This document shows, in pieces, positions 22,057 through 30,441 of a stretch of 50,740 bases of DNA. Source of the DNA: Sphingomonadaceae bacterium (lineage in GTDB: Bacteria; Pseudomonadota; Alphaproteobacteria; Sphingomonadales; Sphingomonadaceae); contig CANFXW010000023.1 in NCBI GenBank assembly GCA_947451145.1, positions 1 through 50,740 of the forward strand, written 5' to 3'. Below the pieces are notes generated by a model. It saw nothing but the letters and a program-made list of their open reading frames with translations. It was not told where the DNA came from and did no database searches. The position numbers and the translations under genes were made by a program. Position 1 is the stretch's first letter; every line of letters starts with the position of its first letter.

Positions 22057-22923
22057 CTAATTGCCCTTTCTGAATCGCAGCGGCGGCAGTTTCTTCCAGC
22101 CTTCATAAGCATCGGACGGCAGCAGGAAAGGCGCGGAGAGACGTACCGCCCTGATGGCGAGTTCGGCATGGCGCTTGGCTTGTGCGCGGTTGGTATCATC
22201 GACCCCGTCCTGTCCCAGCAGCACAGGATCGCGCGCCAGCGAGCCATCGGGGTTCAGCTCAACCTGCACGATGGAGACGATCTTGTCGTTGTTCAGGCCT
22301 TCGGGAACCCGGCCCTGCCAGTTCGGCCGAACCTGCCGCAAGACGGCCTGCGCGAAGGAAACGCGCAGCTGCGGGGTGATCACCGGCCCCGCGGGCGTGG
22401 TCGATTTGCCCTTGGCATCGGTTCCGGCAACACCGGGCAGGAAGTCCTTGCCGATCCGACTCGCCCCGCCGCTGCGCGGCGCGGGATTGGACATGTTTGC
22501 TGGCAGAAAATCCGAGCCGACCCGCGATTGGCGCGGCTTGGGCTGGATGGGTGCCGGTTTGACCGCTGGCGCCGGGACCGAGCGCGGTTGCACCTTGGGC
22601 ACGGGCGGCTGGACCACACGAACGGCCGGCGCGGGCGCAATCTTTGGGACCGGTAGGGGCAACGGCATCGGCGCGGGTGCCGGAGCTGGCGCAGACACAG
22701 GGTCCTTCGACAGCACAGGCGCCATGGCAGAAACCGCCTCTTCCCGGCTGGTTGCGGATGACTGCTCACCCACTTCGCCTTGGAGCGTCACCGAGACCCG
22801 TTCGGGCGCTGGCGGTAGCTTGGGTTTGGGCATCCACACCAGCCACGCCACCAGCGCGACGTGCGCCGCCACGGCCAACGCGGTGCCGGCAATGTCTTCG
22901 GTATAGATGCGCGTGCGGGCCAT
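22057..22923 (-). CDS. tolA: TolA-type energy-transducing envelope protein
   Basis: A 288-aa inner-membrane-anchored protein. One membrane segment lies at about residues 12-30 (AVAAHVALVAWLVW). A long Pro/Ala/Val-rich domain follows (about 50-190, with many PAPAP and PVPK runs), replacing the helical Ala/Lys domain of the E. coli protein. The C-terminal domain (about 200-288) resembles TonB/TolA with RPNWQGRVPEGL and VQVELNPDGSLA. Identification rests on position between tolR and tolB plus the three-part layout. It transmits proton-motive force from TolQ-TolR to TolB-Pal. Confidence 0.88.
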   Translation of the reverse strand: MARTRIYTEDIAGTALAVAAHVALVAWLVWMPKPKLPPAPERVSVTLQGEVGEQSSATSREEAVSAMAPVLSKDPVSAPAPAPAPMPLPLPVPKIAPAPAVRVVQPPVPKVQPRSVPAPAVKPAPIQPKPRQSRVGSDFLPANMSNPAPRSGGASRIGKDFLPGVAGTDAKGKSTTPAGPVITPQLRVSFAQAVLRQVRPNWQGRVPEGLNNDKIVSIVQVELNPDGSLARDPVLLGQDGVDDTNRAQAKRHAELAIRAVRLSAPFLLPSDAYEGWKKLPPLRFRKGN

Positions 22924-22933
22924 TAACGAGCGT

Positions 22934-23383
22934 CTAGGGCGCGGTTACTGAACTGTCGGTGACCAGCGAAATGGCCTTGATCCCGACATGGTTCATCTCG
23001 CCCATTGCCGCCATCACCTCGCCATAGGCAAGGCTGCGATCGGCCCGCAGGGTAACCTGAGGCGGGGGCGAACCATCGCGCGGCATCAGTCCAACCAGTC
23101 GCTCGGGCAGTTCACCGGGGGCCAGCTCGGACTGGTCAAGGTAGGCCTTGCCATCGGCGGTCAGCGTCAGGGTTACTGCCTTGGGCTCCTGTGGCAACGG
23201 GTTGGCGTTACTTTCGGGCAGTTGCACCGGAACACCAGCAGCGAGCAGCGGCGCGGTGACCATGAAGATCGCCAGCAGAACCAGCATCACGTCCACCAGC
23301 GGCGTGACGTTGATCTCTGCCATCGGTTCGCGCCCGTTACGGCGCGAACGGCGGCGGCCATTGCGGGTTGGGTTGAACGCCAC
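22934..23383 (-). CDS. tolR: Biopolymer transport protein TolR/ExbD
   Basis: A 149-aa inner-membrane protein with one membrane segment (about 28-48). It carries the conserved proton-path Asp in [20 protein letters not shown], and a periplasmic domain with [17 protein letters not shown]. It pairs with TolQ to harvest proton-motive force. The start is GTG at 23383, directly after the tolQ TAA; the basic stretch [12 protein letters not shown] before the membrane segment supports this over the internal ATG. The preference for TolR over ExbD comes from context. Confidence 0.94.
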   Translation of the reverse strand: MAFNPTRNGRRRSRRNGREPMAEINVTPLVDVMLVLLAIFMVTAPLLAAGVPVQLPESNANPLPQEPKAVTLTLTADGKAYLDQSELAPGELPERLVGLMPRDGSPPPQVTLRADRSLAYGEVMAAMGEMNHVGIKAISLVTDSSVTAP

Positions 23384-24079
23384 TTACTCTACCTCCAGCT
23401 CGCGGCTGAGCGTAGCGTGGAACAGATCGGCGAAGCGCTGCATTCGGCTTTCAAACGCGTTCACTTTCAGACCCAGCCGGTTGTAGGCAATCACCGCCGG
23501 GATAGCGGCAAACAGGCCGATGGCGGTGGCGAACAGCGCTTCGGAGAGTTCGGGCGCAACCGTCGCCATGGTGAAGCTCGCCTGCGAATAGGAAGACAGC
23601 GTCCGCATGATCCCCCAGACCGTGCCGAACAGACCGACAAACGGCGCGGCAGAGCCTACTGTGGCGAGGATGTTAAGCCGCGCGGCAAGCTTGTCAGCCT
23701 CGCCCTCAACCACAGTTCCCATGGCGAGGGCCAGCCGCTGGCGAATGCCTTCTCGGTCTGGCTTGCGAAGGCTGCGTGACCGCTTCCACTCGCCCAGCGC
23801 CGCACCGGCAACGCGGGCAACGGGAATGTCGCCCTTTGGCGCATCCTTGTGAAAGCCTTCGATATCCTCGGCCTCCCAGAACTCCGCCTCATACTTTTCG
23901 CTGCGGCGCGAAAGCTTTGCCATGCGCCAGGAGAAGGCGATGATCGTCGACCAGACCCAGAGCGAGGCCAGCAACAGACCGCCCATCACCACCTGCACGA
24001 CCAGGTCGGCGTTCATGAACAGGCGGATCGGGTTGAGCGGTTCCGATGCCGATCCGGCGAGAAAAGCAGGCAAACTCAT
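23384..24079 (-). CDS. tolQ: Proton channel protein TolQ
   Basis: A 231-aa MotA/TolQ/ExbB-family inner-membrane protein with three membrane segments: near residues 25-48 ([20 protein letters not shown]), about 135-160 ([20 protein letters not shown]) and about 170-195. The [10 protein letters not shown] segment is the family signature. It forms the stator channel with TolR that powers TolA. The stop is adjacent to the GTG of tolR, and the start overlaps the ybgC stop by 4 bases (ATGA), so ybgC-tolQ-tolR are translationally linked. Confidence 0.95.
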   Translation of the reverse strand: MSLPAFLAGSASEPLNPIRLFMNADLVVQVVMGGLLLASLWVWSTIIAFSWRMAKLSRRSEKYEAEFWEAEDIEGFHKDAPKGDIPVARVAGAALGEWKRSRSLRKPDREGIRQRLALAMGTVVEGEADKLAARLNILATVGSAAPFVGLFGTVWGIMRTLSSYSQASFTMATVAPELSEALFATAIGLFAAIPAVIAYNRLGLKVNAFESRMQRFADLFHATLSRELEVE

Positions 24080-24534
24080 GAGGCAGAACTCTCTGGTAAT
24101 AGGGAGGCAAAGGCTTGCCGCCAGGCATCGGGCTGGCGGCGCGGGCGGCCATCGGGGGCGACGAAGCCAACGCGAAGGCGGGCTTCGGTGAGGAGAACGC
24201 CATCCCTGATGGCAATCTGGTGCATCCGGCAGGAGGCGGCGCGCATATCCTCCACCCGGCTTTCGATCAGAACGTCATCGTCCAGTCGTGCAGGCGCAGC
24301 ATAGCGGATTGCCAGGTCGGCGACGGCATAGGCACCTTCGCCTGCTTCCTGCGCAGCGCGCTGGTTTATGCCGAGCAGCCGCAGCATGTCTGACCGGGCA
24401 CGCTCGAACCAGCGCAGGTAGTTGGCGTGATAGACCACACCCGAAAGATCGGTGTCCTCGAAATAGGCGCGCACCATGAAACGGTGCACCGGGCCATCGA
24501 ACAGGCCGCCGGGGGGAGCAGGATATGACGTCAT
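24076..24534 (-). CDS. ybgC: Acyl-CoA thioesterase YbgC (Tol-Pal associated)
   Basis: A 152-aa hot-dog-fold thioesterase of the 4-hydroxybenzoyl-CoA thioesterase class. The signature YFEDTDLSGVVYHANYLRWFERARSD (here in two parts, about 22-32 and 33-47) includes the catalytic Asp and the His-Ala-Asn segment. YbgC heads the tol cluster in most proteobacteria and hydrolyses short-chain or phospholipid-linked acyl-CoA/ACP thioesters. It overlaps tolQ by 4 bases. The start ATG lies in a purine-poor context; the N-terminal SYPAPPGGLFDGP is variable in this family. Confidence 0.92.
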   Translation of the reverse strand: MTSYPAPPGGLFDGPVHRFMVRAYFEDTDLSGVVYHANYLRWFERARSDMLRLLGINQRAAQEAGEGAYAVADLAIRYAAPARLDDDVLIESRVEDMRAASCRMHQIAIRDGVLLTEARLRVGFVAPDGRPRRQPDAWRQAFASLLPESSAS

Positions 24535-24614
24535 GCGGACAGAGGCTTAGCCGCTTGGCGAGTCGCTGGGCAAGCTTTGTTAATGGCAGACCGTGCCTGA
24601 AGCGGGTTATCCCG

Positions 24615-24986
24615 CTAGATCATCGTACCAAATTGCCGCCCGCCGAACAGATGGATGTGAAGATGCGGCACTTCCTGATGGCCGTGCTGACCGATATTGG
24701 CGAGCACGCGGTAGCCCGGATCGACCAGACCGTTCTCCCGAGCCACCTGCCCGACAGCGCGGATCAGACCGGCGATTTCCTCAGACGAGGCCTTCTCGCT
24801 GAAATCATCCCAGCTGACATAGGCCCCCTTCGGCACCACCAGCAGATGCAGCGGTGCCTGCGGGTTGATGTCGTGAAAGGCCAGAGTCCATTCGTCTTCA
24901 TAGACCTTGTCACAGGGAATCTCGCCGCGCAGGATCTTGGCGAAGATATTGTTGGGATCATAGGGATCGCGCGGGTTGATTGGCAT
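24615..24986 (-). CDS. Histidine triad (HIT) family hydrolase
   Basis: A 123-aa HIT protein of the HINT branch, purine nucleoside phosphoramidate or AMP-lysine hydrolase-like. The histidine triad is visible as VPHLHIHLFGG (about residues 104-114), with N-terminal NIFAKILRGEIPCDKVYED (about 13-31) and LHLLVVPKGAYVSW. The start forms a TGATG junction with the hisE stop, as is often seen in alphaproteobacteria, so it is co-transcribed with hisE. The cellular role is unknown. A short CGGG/CCCG hairpin overlaps the stop region (about 24600-24615). Confidence 0.92.
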   Translation of the reverse strand: MPINPRDPYDPNNIFAKILRGEIPCDKVYEDEWTLAFHDINPQAPLHLLVVPKGAYVSWDDFSEKASSEEIAGLIRAVGQVARENGLVDPGYRVLANIGQHGHQEVPHLHIHLFGGRQFGTMI

Positions 24987-25321
24987 CAGTCAGGCTTTCT
25001 CGCGGCTTTTTCGTCAATTCCGGACACGCCCTCGCGGCGATCGAGTTCGGCCAGCACTTCGGCGAGCGGGACACCTTTGTTGTCCAGCAGCACCATCAGG
25101 TGGAACAGCAGGTCCGCCGCCTCACCCACCAGTTCGGCGCGATCACCCGAGAGCGCGGCGATCACGGTTTCGACGGCTTCCTCGCCCAGCTTCTGGGTGA
25201 TTTTGGGCAGGCCCTTGGCATTCAGCTTGGCCACATAGCTCGCCGAGGGATCGGCGACGCGGCGCGCGGCGATGGTTTTTTCGAGGCGGGCCAAAGTGGT
25301 TTGGAAACGTGTGTCACTCAT
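24986..25321 (-). CDS. hisE: Phosphoribosyl-ATP pyrophosphatase
   Basis: A 111-aa single-domain HisE that hydrolyses phosphoribosyl-ATP to phosphoribosyl-AMP, the second step of histidine synthesis. The conserved blocks are LARLEKTIAARR, SYVAKLNAKGLPKITQKLGE (about 24-43) and EEAVETVIAAL, with metal-binding acidic residues in ELVGEAADLLFHLMVLL. HisI is not fused. It follows hisF on the same strand but is separated from it by the PEP-CTERM gene and a 162-bp repeat element. It is coupled (1-base overlap) to the HIT gene. Confidence 0.94.
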   Translation of the reverse strand: MSDTRFQTTLARLEKTIAARRVADPSASYVAKLNAKGLPKITQKLGEEAVETVIAALSGDRAELVGEAADLLFHLMVLLDNKGVPLAEVLAELDRREGVSGIDEKAARKPD

Positions 25322-25359
25322 GGATGCAAGCCATGGTTGGCGGCGCGAAAATGGTCAAG

Positions 25360-25396
25360 AAACAAAAAGGGCGTCTGTTCGGCAACAGACGCCCTT
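25360..25396 (-). terminator. Rho-independent terminator after the PEP-CTERM gene
   Basis: AAGGGCGTCTGTT (25367-25379) pairs with AACAGACGCCCTT (25384-25396) around CGGC. On the minus strand the stem is followed by TTTTTGTTT. It ends transcription of the PEP-CTERM gene and isolates hisE-HIT from the upstream his genes, so hisE probably needs its own promoter. Confidence 0.85.
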
Positions 25397-25456
25397 CCCC
25401 CGTGGTATCCAGACCTGCGGGGCAAGGAGAGCAACCCGCTTTGTCTGGAACCAATT

Positions 25457-25654
25457 CTATTCCTCGCCGTCCCTGTCGCCGCGCTTCATCGCGGCGCGGC
25501 GGCCGATCAGGAGCCCTGCAACACCCATCGAGAACAGCAGCAGGTCGGTCGGTTCGGGAATGGTGATTGCCCCTTGCGCCGAAGGCTGGCTCGCCAACAG
25601 CACCGCCGGAAAGGCAGCGAGGAGCGCGAATGAGGCGGCGTGACTGAAACCCAT
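25457..25654 (-). CDS. Very small PEP-CTERM sorting-domain protein (65 aa)
   Basis: A 65-residue protein that is almost only sorting signals. It has an N-terminal signal peptide (about 1-28, ending near QPSAQGA), a few linker residues, the IPEPTD motif (about 33-38), a hydrophobic segment (LLLFSMGVAGLLIG) and a basic tail (RRAAMKRGDRD). The PEP-CTERM signal is recognised by exosortase (EpsH-type) in the inner membrane; such proteins are linked to exopolysaccharide export. Mature sequence before the PEP motif is only a few residues, so the processed product would be a tiny peptide. It has its own terminator and a sigma-54-like sequence upstream, and interrupts the his gene run. Confidence 0.82.
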   Translation of the reverse strand: MGFSHAASFALLAAFPAVLLASQPSAQGAITIPEPTDLLLFSMGVAGLLIGRRAAMKRGDRDGEE

Positions 25655-25666
25655 GCCTAAAGTTAA

Positions 25667-25682
25667 CGCAAAGCCTGTGCCA
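25667..25682 (-). promoter_or_regulatory. Sigma-54-like -24/-12 element upstream of the PEP-CTERM gene
   Basis: On the minus strand the sequence reads TGGCACAGGCTTTGCG, i.e. TGGCAC-N5-TTGC with the GG and GC pairs at the required 12-base offset. The predicted start (near 25656) is only ~2 bases before the ATG, which is odd. GTTAAC hexamers occur at 25662, 25719 and 25765 around it. Confidence 0.4.
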
Positions 25683-25794
25683 GCCTGCGCAATGCTGCGG
25701 GATTCTAGGCTTACAGTGGTTAACGCAGGTGCCCGGGAATCAGATTATGTAAGGTAAACCGACGGTTAACTGTGTGTTTTCAGACAAGAAGTTG

Positions 25795-25956
25795 TTCGCG
25801 CGAAGGCGCAAAGGAAAGAAGTCGCGAAGATGACTTGCAGCGCCGCAGGCGTCCATTCTTCTCCGCTGGCCGCATGTCAAAAACATCAGAATCGAAAGCG
25901 GCTTAGCCGCAATCACAACTCCTTAGCGCCTTCTTTCCTTCGCGCCTTCGCGTGAA
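25795..25956. repeat. 162-bp element with 35-bp terminal inverted repeats
   Basis: Left arm 25795-25829 and right arm 25922-25956 match at 31 of 35 positions as inverted repeats. The right arm in reverse reads TTCACGCGAAGGCGCGAAGG. The 92-base centre has no gene. Size and arm design match the element at 16696-16849. It ends 6 bases from the hisF stop codon, and together with the PEP-CTERM gene separates hisF from hisE. Confidence 0.85.
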
Positions 25957-25962
25957 CCCTTT

Positions 25963-26724
25963 TCACCCCCGCGCAGGCAACCCCGCCGCCCGCAGCGCCG
26001 CATGGGCTTCAGCAATCGTATAGGTGCCGAAGTGGAAGATCGAGGCCGCCAGAACCGCGCTGGCGTGGCCCTGGGTTACCCCCTCCACCAGATGGTCGAG
26101 CGTACCGACGCCGCCGCTGGCGATTACCGGCACCGAGACGGCATCGGCAATCGTGCGGGTGAGCAACAGATCATAACCGGCCTTGGTGCCATCGCCGTCC
26201 ATCGAGGTGACGAGCAATTCGCCCGCGCCAAGCTGCGCCAGCCGCACCGCGTGCTCCACCGCATCGATCCCTGTGGCCTTGCGGCCGCCGTGGGTGAAGA
26301 TTTCCCAGCGGCCTTCGCTGACCCGCCGCGCATCGACCGAGGCGACGATGCACTGGCTGCCCATCTTCTCGGCAATATCGGACACCACTTCGGGGCGCGA
26401 GACGGCGGCGGAGTTCACCGCGACCTTGTCTGCCCCGGCCAGCAGCAACTCGCGCGCATCGGCCACGGTGCGCACCCCGCCGCCGACGGTGAGCGGCATG
26501 AAGCACACCTCCGCCGTGCGCCGCACGACATCAAGCAGTGTACCGCGCGCCTCATGGCTGGCGGTGATATCGAGGAAGCACAGCTCGTCGGCCCCGGCTG
26601 CATCATAGGCCCGCGCCTGCTCGACCGGATCACCGGCATCCTTCAGGTCAACAAAGTTTACGCCCTTGACCACCCGGCCATTGGCGACATCGAGACAGGG
26701 AATGACGCGGACGCGGACTGTCAT
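25963..26724 (-). CDS. hisF: Imidazole glycerol phosphate synthase, cyclase subunit
   Basis: A 253-aa TIM-barrel cyclase that uses ammonia from HisH to convert PRFAR to imidazole glycerol phosphate and AICAR. The catalytic Asp is in [20 protein letters not shown] (D10-D11 area). The phosphate-binding loops are [10 protein letters not shown] and [13 protein letters not shown], and the second catalytic Asp lies in [15 protein letters not shown]. It overlaps the 77-aa gene stop by 4 bases (ATGA). The histidine gene order is B-H-A-(77 aa)-F, and the next his gene (hisE) lies after two inserted units. Confidence 0.96.
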   Translation of the reverse strand: MTVRVRVIPCLDVANGRVVKGVNFVDLKDAGDPVEQARAYDAAGADELCFLDITASHEARGTLLDVVRRTAEVCFMPLTVGGGVRTVADARELLLAGADKVAVNSAAVSRPEVVSDIAEKMGSQCIVASVDARRVSEGRWEIFTHGGRKATGIDAVEHAVRLAQLGAGELLVTSMDGDGTKAGYDLLLTRTIADAVSVPVIASGGVGTLDHLVEGVTQGHASAVLAASIFHFGTYTIAEAHAALRAAGLPARG

Positions 26725-26954
26725 GGGAGCACCAAGCTGTAGCCGATGTATGTTGCCCCTATTATGAGCACAAGATTACCGGTCGAAACGAACCAAAACG
26801 GAACGGGGTCAACTTCACGATCATACTCGAAAAGCATTTTCCCCCAATTGTTCCTTATGACTGCCTTTCCAGAGAAGAAGTCCCTTGAGCGGCCGATTGC
26901 CCAGTAGGCAATGAACGCTAAAATCCCGAGGCCCCAGAATTGAATGCCTCTCAT
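26721..26954 (-). CDS. Small two-helix membrane protein between hisA and hisF
   Basis: A 77-aa protein of unrecognised family. Hydrophobic segments at about residues 5-20 ([17 protein letters not shown]) and 55-74 ([20 protein letters not shown]) flank a charged loop with [16 protein letters not shown]. Both ends overlap their neighbours by 4 bases (ATGA with hisA upstream and with hisF downstream), so it is translated as part of the his operon. Its base composition is clearly more AT-rich than hisA and hisF, which suggests recent acquisition. No histidine-related function can be assigned. Confidence 0.78.
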   Translation of the reverse strand: MRGIQFWGLGILAFIAYWAIGRSRDFFSGKAVIRNNWGKMLFEYDREVDPVPFWFVSTGNLVLIIGATYIGYSLVLP

Positions 26955-27679
26955 CCTCGCTCCGCCATCGCAATCGCCGCAGCCAGATCGAGCCGCCCTT
27001 CATAGAGCGCCCGTCCGGTAATCACGCCTTCAATCCCGTCCTGCGCGTGCAGCGCCAGCATGCGGATATCGTCCAGGCCTTTGACCCCGCCCGAAGCGAT
27101 CACCGGAATGTCCACCCGGCGCGCGAGGTCGACAGTCGCCTCGATGTTCACGCCCTTGAGCAGCCCGTCGCGGCCGATGTCGGTGAACAGCAGGCTGGCC
27201 ACCCCGGCATCCTCAAAACGGCGGGCGAGATCGACCACCGAAACATCGGAAACATCGGCCCAACCCTCGGTCGCAACCATGCCGTCCTTGGCATCGACTG
27301 CGACGACAATCCCGCCGGGATAAGCCTTCGCCATGTCCTTGACGAACTGCGGATCTTTCAGCGCCGCCGAACCCATCACCACGCGGGCAACGCCGAGATC
27401 GAACCAGCCATCGACAGCAATCGCCGTACGGATGCCGCCGCCGAGTTGCACATGACCCGGAAAGGTCTTGAGGATCGCCTCCACCGCCTCGCGGTTTTCA
27501 GCGCGGCCAGCGAAGGAGCCGTCGAGATCGACTACGTGGAGATATTGCGAGCCAGCCTCGGCAAAGATCATCGCCTGCGCTGCGGGATCGTCACCATAGA
27601 CAGTCGCGCGCGCCATATCGCCCTCGGAGAGGCGGACGACCTGTCCGGCCTTCAGGTCAATGGCGGGAAAGACGATCAT
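26951..27679 (-). CDS. hisA: Phosphoribosylformimino-AICAR ribotide isomerase
   Basis: A 242-aa TIM-barrel isomerase that converts ProFAR to PRFAR. The catalytic Asp is in IVFPAIDLKAGQVVRL (D8). Phosphate loops are VQLGGGIRT (about 76-84) and VIASGGVKGLDDI (about 172-184), with the second catalytic Asp in LFTDIGRDGLLKG. The start ATG follows the hisH stop by one base. The stop overlaps the 77-aa membrane protein gene by 4 bases. Confidence 0.96.
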   Translation of the reverse strand: MIVFPAIDLKAGQVVRLSEGDMARATVYGDDPAAQAMIFAEAGSQYLHVVDLDGSFAGRAENREAVEAILKTFPGHVQLGGGIRTAIAVDGWFDLGVARVVMGSAALKDPQFVKDMAKAYPGGIVVAVDAKDGMVATEGWADVSDVSVVDLARRFEDAGVASLLFTDIGRDGLLKGVNIEATVDLARRVDIPVIASGGVKGLDDIRMLALHAQDGIEGVITGRALYEGRLDLAAAIAMAERG

Positions 27680-27680
27680 T

Positions 27681-28310
27681 TCAGGGTTTCCATCTCAGAA
27701 AGCGGGCGAGCGTTTCCAGCCCATAGGACTGGCTCTTCTCGGGGTGAAACTGGACGCCCACCATATTATCCCGCGCTACGGCAGCAACAATGCCGCCGCC
27801 GTGATCGGTCATCGCCGCGATAGCGTGACCATTTTCGGGGACGAAGTGGTAGGAATGGAGGAAATAGGCCTCGCCGGGATCGAGCACGTCGGCGCCCGGG
27901 CCATGTGGCGGCAGGGCGACGTCGTTCCAGCCCATGTGGGGGATCTTGATGGCGGGATCGGCAGGCTCGATCAGCCGCACCTCGCCGGGGATCCAGCTGA
28001 GCCCCTGCGTGATGCCATGCTCCACCCCCCGGCTCGCCAGCAATTGCATGCCGACGCAAATTCCGAGGAACGGCGCGCCGCCGATCAGCACGCGCTCTTC
28101 CATCGCCTCGATCAGGTGCGGAATGGCCCGCAGGCTTTCCGCGCAAGCCTTGAAGTTACCGACGCCCGGCAGCACAATCCGGTCTGCCGCGCGCACGACG
28201 GAGGGATCGGCGGTAACCTTTACCCCGTCGCAGCCCGCAGCCTTCAGCGCATTGGCGACCGAATGCAGGTTCCCCGCGCCATAGTCGACGAGGGCGACAA
28301 TCTCAGCCAC
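27681..28310 (-). CDS. hisH: Imidazole glycerol phosphate synthase, glutamine amidotransferase subunit
   Basis: A 209-aa class I glutamine amidotransferase that feeds ammonia to HisF. The N-terminus is [15 protein letters not shown], the oxyanion and nucleophile block is [14 protein letters not shown] with the catalytic Cys, and the His/Glu dyad is in [11 protein letters not shown] near the C-terminus. A GTG at 28310 is chosen as start because it places the protein at the family length. It overlaps the end of hisB by 8 bases (GTGGCTGA); TTG at 28313 is an alternative. Longer upstream extension would run into hisB. Confidence 0.94.
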   Translation of the reverse strand: MAEIVALVDYGAGNLHSVANALKAAGCDGVKVTADPSVVRAADRIVLPGVGNFKACAESLRAIPHLIEAMEERVLIGGAPFLGICVGMQLLASRGVEHGITQGLSWIPGEVRLIEPADPAIKIPHMGWNDVALPPHGPGADVLDPGEAYFLHSYHFVPENGHAIAAMTDHGGGIVAAVARDNMVGVQFHPEKSQSYGLETLARFLRWKP

Positions 28311-28896
28311 CAAGCTGCCCCTTAGTGCTCGGGATCGCATTACCCTTGCGCGGGTCCAGCTCTACCGCCTGCCGCATGGCGCGGGCGAAGCCTTTGAAGA
28401 TGCCCTCGATAATGTGGTGGTTGTTCTCGCCATAAAGCAGCTCGATGTGCAGCGTGAGCCCGAGCGCCTGAGCAATCGAGTGGAACCAGTGCTGGAACAG
28501 CTCGGTATCCATCTCGCCCAGCCGCTCCTGCGTGAACCTGGCGTTCCACACCAGCCACGGTCGCCCCGAAACATCGAGCGCAACGCGGGCCAGAACCTCG
28601 TCCATTGGCGAATAGGCCATACCGTAACGCCCGATCCCGGCCTTGTCGCCCAGCGCCTGGGCAATACACTGGCCGATGGCGATGGCGCTATCTTCGGTGG
28701 TGTGGTGCTGGTCAACGTGCAGATCGCCGTTGATCTTGCAGGTAATGTCGATCAGCGAGTGGCGGCTGAACTGTTCGATCATGTGATCGAGAAAGCCGAT
28801 CCCGGTGGAAACGTCATAGGCGCCGGTACCATCAAGGTTCACGGCAACCGCGATGTCGGTTTCGGCAGTCTTGCGGGTGATCGAAGCAGTGCGCAT
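28303..28896 (-). CDS. hisB: Imidazoleglycerol-phosphate dehydratase
   Basis: A 197-aa single-function HisB (no phosphatase domain) that dehydrates imidazole glycerol phosphate. The metal-binding His motifs are [19 protein letters not shown] (about 34-52), [19 protein letters not shown] (about 58-76) and [19 protein letters not shown] (about 160-178). The start at 28896 has AAGGATT upstream; longer in-frame extension is not conserved in this family. It heads the his cluster and diverges from sspB across 115 bases, where the cluster promoter must lie. Confidence 0.96.
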   Translation of the reverse strand: MRTASITRKTAETDIAVAVNLDGTGAYDVSTGIGFLDHMIEQFSRHSLIDITCKINGDLHVDQHHTTEDSAIAIGQCIAQALGDKAGIGRYGMAYSPMDEVLARVALDVSGRPWLVWNARFTQERLGEMDTELFQHWFHSIAQALGLTLHIELLYGENNHHIIEGIFKGFARAMRQAVELDPRKGNAIPSTKGQLGG

Positions 28897-29011
28897 GGGA
28901 TTCAATCCTTGTTGCCCCGCGCCTATAGACCGGATTGCTGGGGAATCAACGTGGGTGGATGGGGAATTGCCCCTTGACCCTTTGGCCCCTCCGCGCCACT
29001 TGAGGGCCATC

Positions 29012-29506
29012 ATGACCGACGCACCCGACAGCCTGATCCCCTATGACGAAATCGTGCAGGAGGCGCTGCGCGCCGTAGTGGGCCGGGTGCTGGGCCAGGT
29101 TGTCGCCGAAGGCAGCGTGCTGCCGGGCAATCACCACTTCTATATCACCTTCAAGACCGGCGCGGCGGATGTCAGCATTCCCGCCCACCTGCGTGAGCGT
29201 TTTCCCGACGAGATGACCATCGTTCTGCAGAACAAGTTCTGGGATCTGGTGGTGGAAGACGATCACTTCTCGGTGGGCCTAACCTTCAATCAGGTTCCGG
29301 CCAAGCTGGTGATTCCCTATGCCGCGATCACCGCATTCGTTGATCCGGCGGTCGATTTCGGGCTGCAGTTCCAGGCGACCGTCGCCGATCTCGCCCCCGA
29401 ACCGCATGACGAAGCCGAAAACGATTCGCCCGCCAGCAGCGAACCCGTCGTGCGTACGGAAGATGGCTCCAACGTCGTTTCGGTTGATTTCGGGCGCAAG
29501 AAGTAG
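29012..29506 (+). CDS. sspB: ClpXP adaptor SspB (alphaproteobacterial type)
   Basis: A 164-aa SspB-family adaptor that delivers ssrA-tagged or other substrates to ClpXP. The N-terminal core (about 1-125) has [37 protein letters not shown] and [18 protein letters not shown] flexible acidic linker follows, and the C-terminal [11 protein letters not shown] tail is the expected ClpX-binding motif. The ATG at 29012 fits the family N-terminus. It is followed after 12 bases by a small hypothetical and then gmk. Confidence 0.93.
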   Translation: MTDAPDSLIPYDEIVQEALRAVVGRVLGQVVAEGSVLPGNHHFYITFKTGAADVSIPAHLRERFPDEMTIVLQNKFWDLVVEDDHFSVGLTFNQVPAKLVIPYAAITAFVDPAVDFGLQFQATVADLAPEPHDEAENDSPASSEPVVRTEDGSNVVSVDFGRKK

Positions 29507-29518
29507 GGAGGCTTGCCA

Positions 29519-29809
29519 ATGGCCGACAGCCTGCTGACCAAAATCGCCCGCCAGAGCGGCGGCAAGCTGCTCGACCATGCGGTTGGCCGGATCGATGCAG
29601 CGGTGCCCAAGACCAAGCCCGGACTGTTTGGCAAGCTGGCCGGTGCCGCGCTGGTGCGGATTGCCACCCGGTCGGTGCCCGGCGCGATTGTCGTCACCGG
29701 CGGGCTGATCGCCAAGACGCTGCATGACAAGCGCAAGGCCAAGAAGATCATCGCCGAGGCACAAGCGGAATCGCCATTGCTCGCCCCTGTTAAGGAAGAG
29801 GATAAGTGA
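29519..29809 (+). CDS. Small conserved-looking hypothetical protein
   Basis: A 96-aa protein of unrecognised family. It has a moderately hydrophobic centre (KLAGAALVRIATRSVPGAIVVTGG-type, about residues 39-62, split here by charged residues) and a Lys-rich C-terminus (KRKAKKIIAEAQ). A GGGAGG Shine-Dalgarno precedes the ATG. It sits between sspB (12-base gap) and gmk (4-base GTGA overlap), so it is co-translated with both. No signal peptide is evident. Function unknown. Confidence 0.75.
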   Translation: MADSLLTKIARQSGGKLLDHAVGRIDAAVPKTKPGLFGKLAGAALVRIATRSVPGAIVVTGGLIAKTLHDKRKAKKIIAEAQAESPLLAPVKEEDK

Positions 29810-30441
29810 GCGGCCCCGATGCTCTCCATCGCCGCGGTCTGATGTTCATCCTCTCCTCACCCTCGGGCGCAGGCAAGACCACCATCGCCCGGCGGCTGCT
29901 TGCCGAAGATGGCGAGATCAAGCTCTCGGTTTCGGTAACCACCCGCCCGATGCGGCCCGGTGAGGTTGACGGCAAGGACTACTACTTCGTCAATCAGGCC
30001 GAATATGATCGGATGGTCGCTGCCGACGAATTCTACGAGTGGGCCACAGTGTTCGGCCACGGTTACGGCACGCCCAAGGCGCACATCCGCGCCGGGCTGA
30101 AGGCGGGACAGGACTTCCTGTTCGATATTGACTGGCAGGGCACCCAGCAGCTTTACCAGAAGGACCAGCAGGACGTCGTCCGCGTGTTCCTGCTGCCGCC
30201 CTCGATCGACGAACTCCAACGCCGCCTCAACGGCCGCGGGACCGACAGCGCCGAAGTGATCAAAGCCCGCATGGACCGCGCCCGCGGCGAAATCAGCCAC
30301 TGGGATGGCTATGACTATGTCGTGGTCAATGATGACATCGACGTGTGCTTTGCCAAAGTGGTGCAGATTCTGGCGGCAGAACGCATGCGGCGGCAGCGCC
30401 AGACTGGACTGATCGGGTTTGTGCGCGAGTTGATGCGCTAA
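29806..30441 (+). CDS. gmk: Guanylate kinase
   Basis: A 211-aa kinase that phosphorylates GMP to GDP. The P-loop is LSSPSGAGKTTIARRL (about 13-28). The GMP-binding segment is SVSVTTRPMRPGEVDGKDYYF (in two parts, about 45-65), and the lid has RLNGRGTDSAEVIKARM. GTG at 29806 overlaps the upstream stop by 4 bases; the ATG at 29820 is an alternative, since family members often start close to the RRGLMFILSSPSGAGK region. The stop overlaps the stop of the convergent subtilisin gene by 3 bases. Confidence 0.94.
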   Translation: MSGPDALHRRGLMFILSSPSGAGKTTIARRLLAEDGEIKLSVSVTTRPMRPGEVDGKDYYFVNQAEYDRMVAADEFYEWATVFGHGYGTPKAHIRAGLKAGQDFLFDIDWQGTQQLYQKDQQDVVRVFLLPPSIDELQRRLNGRGTDSAEVIKARMDRARGEISHWDGYDYVVVNDDIDVCFAKVVQILAAERMRRQRQTGLIGFVRELMR

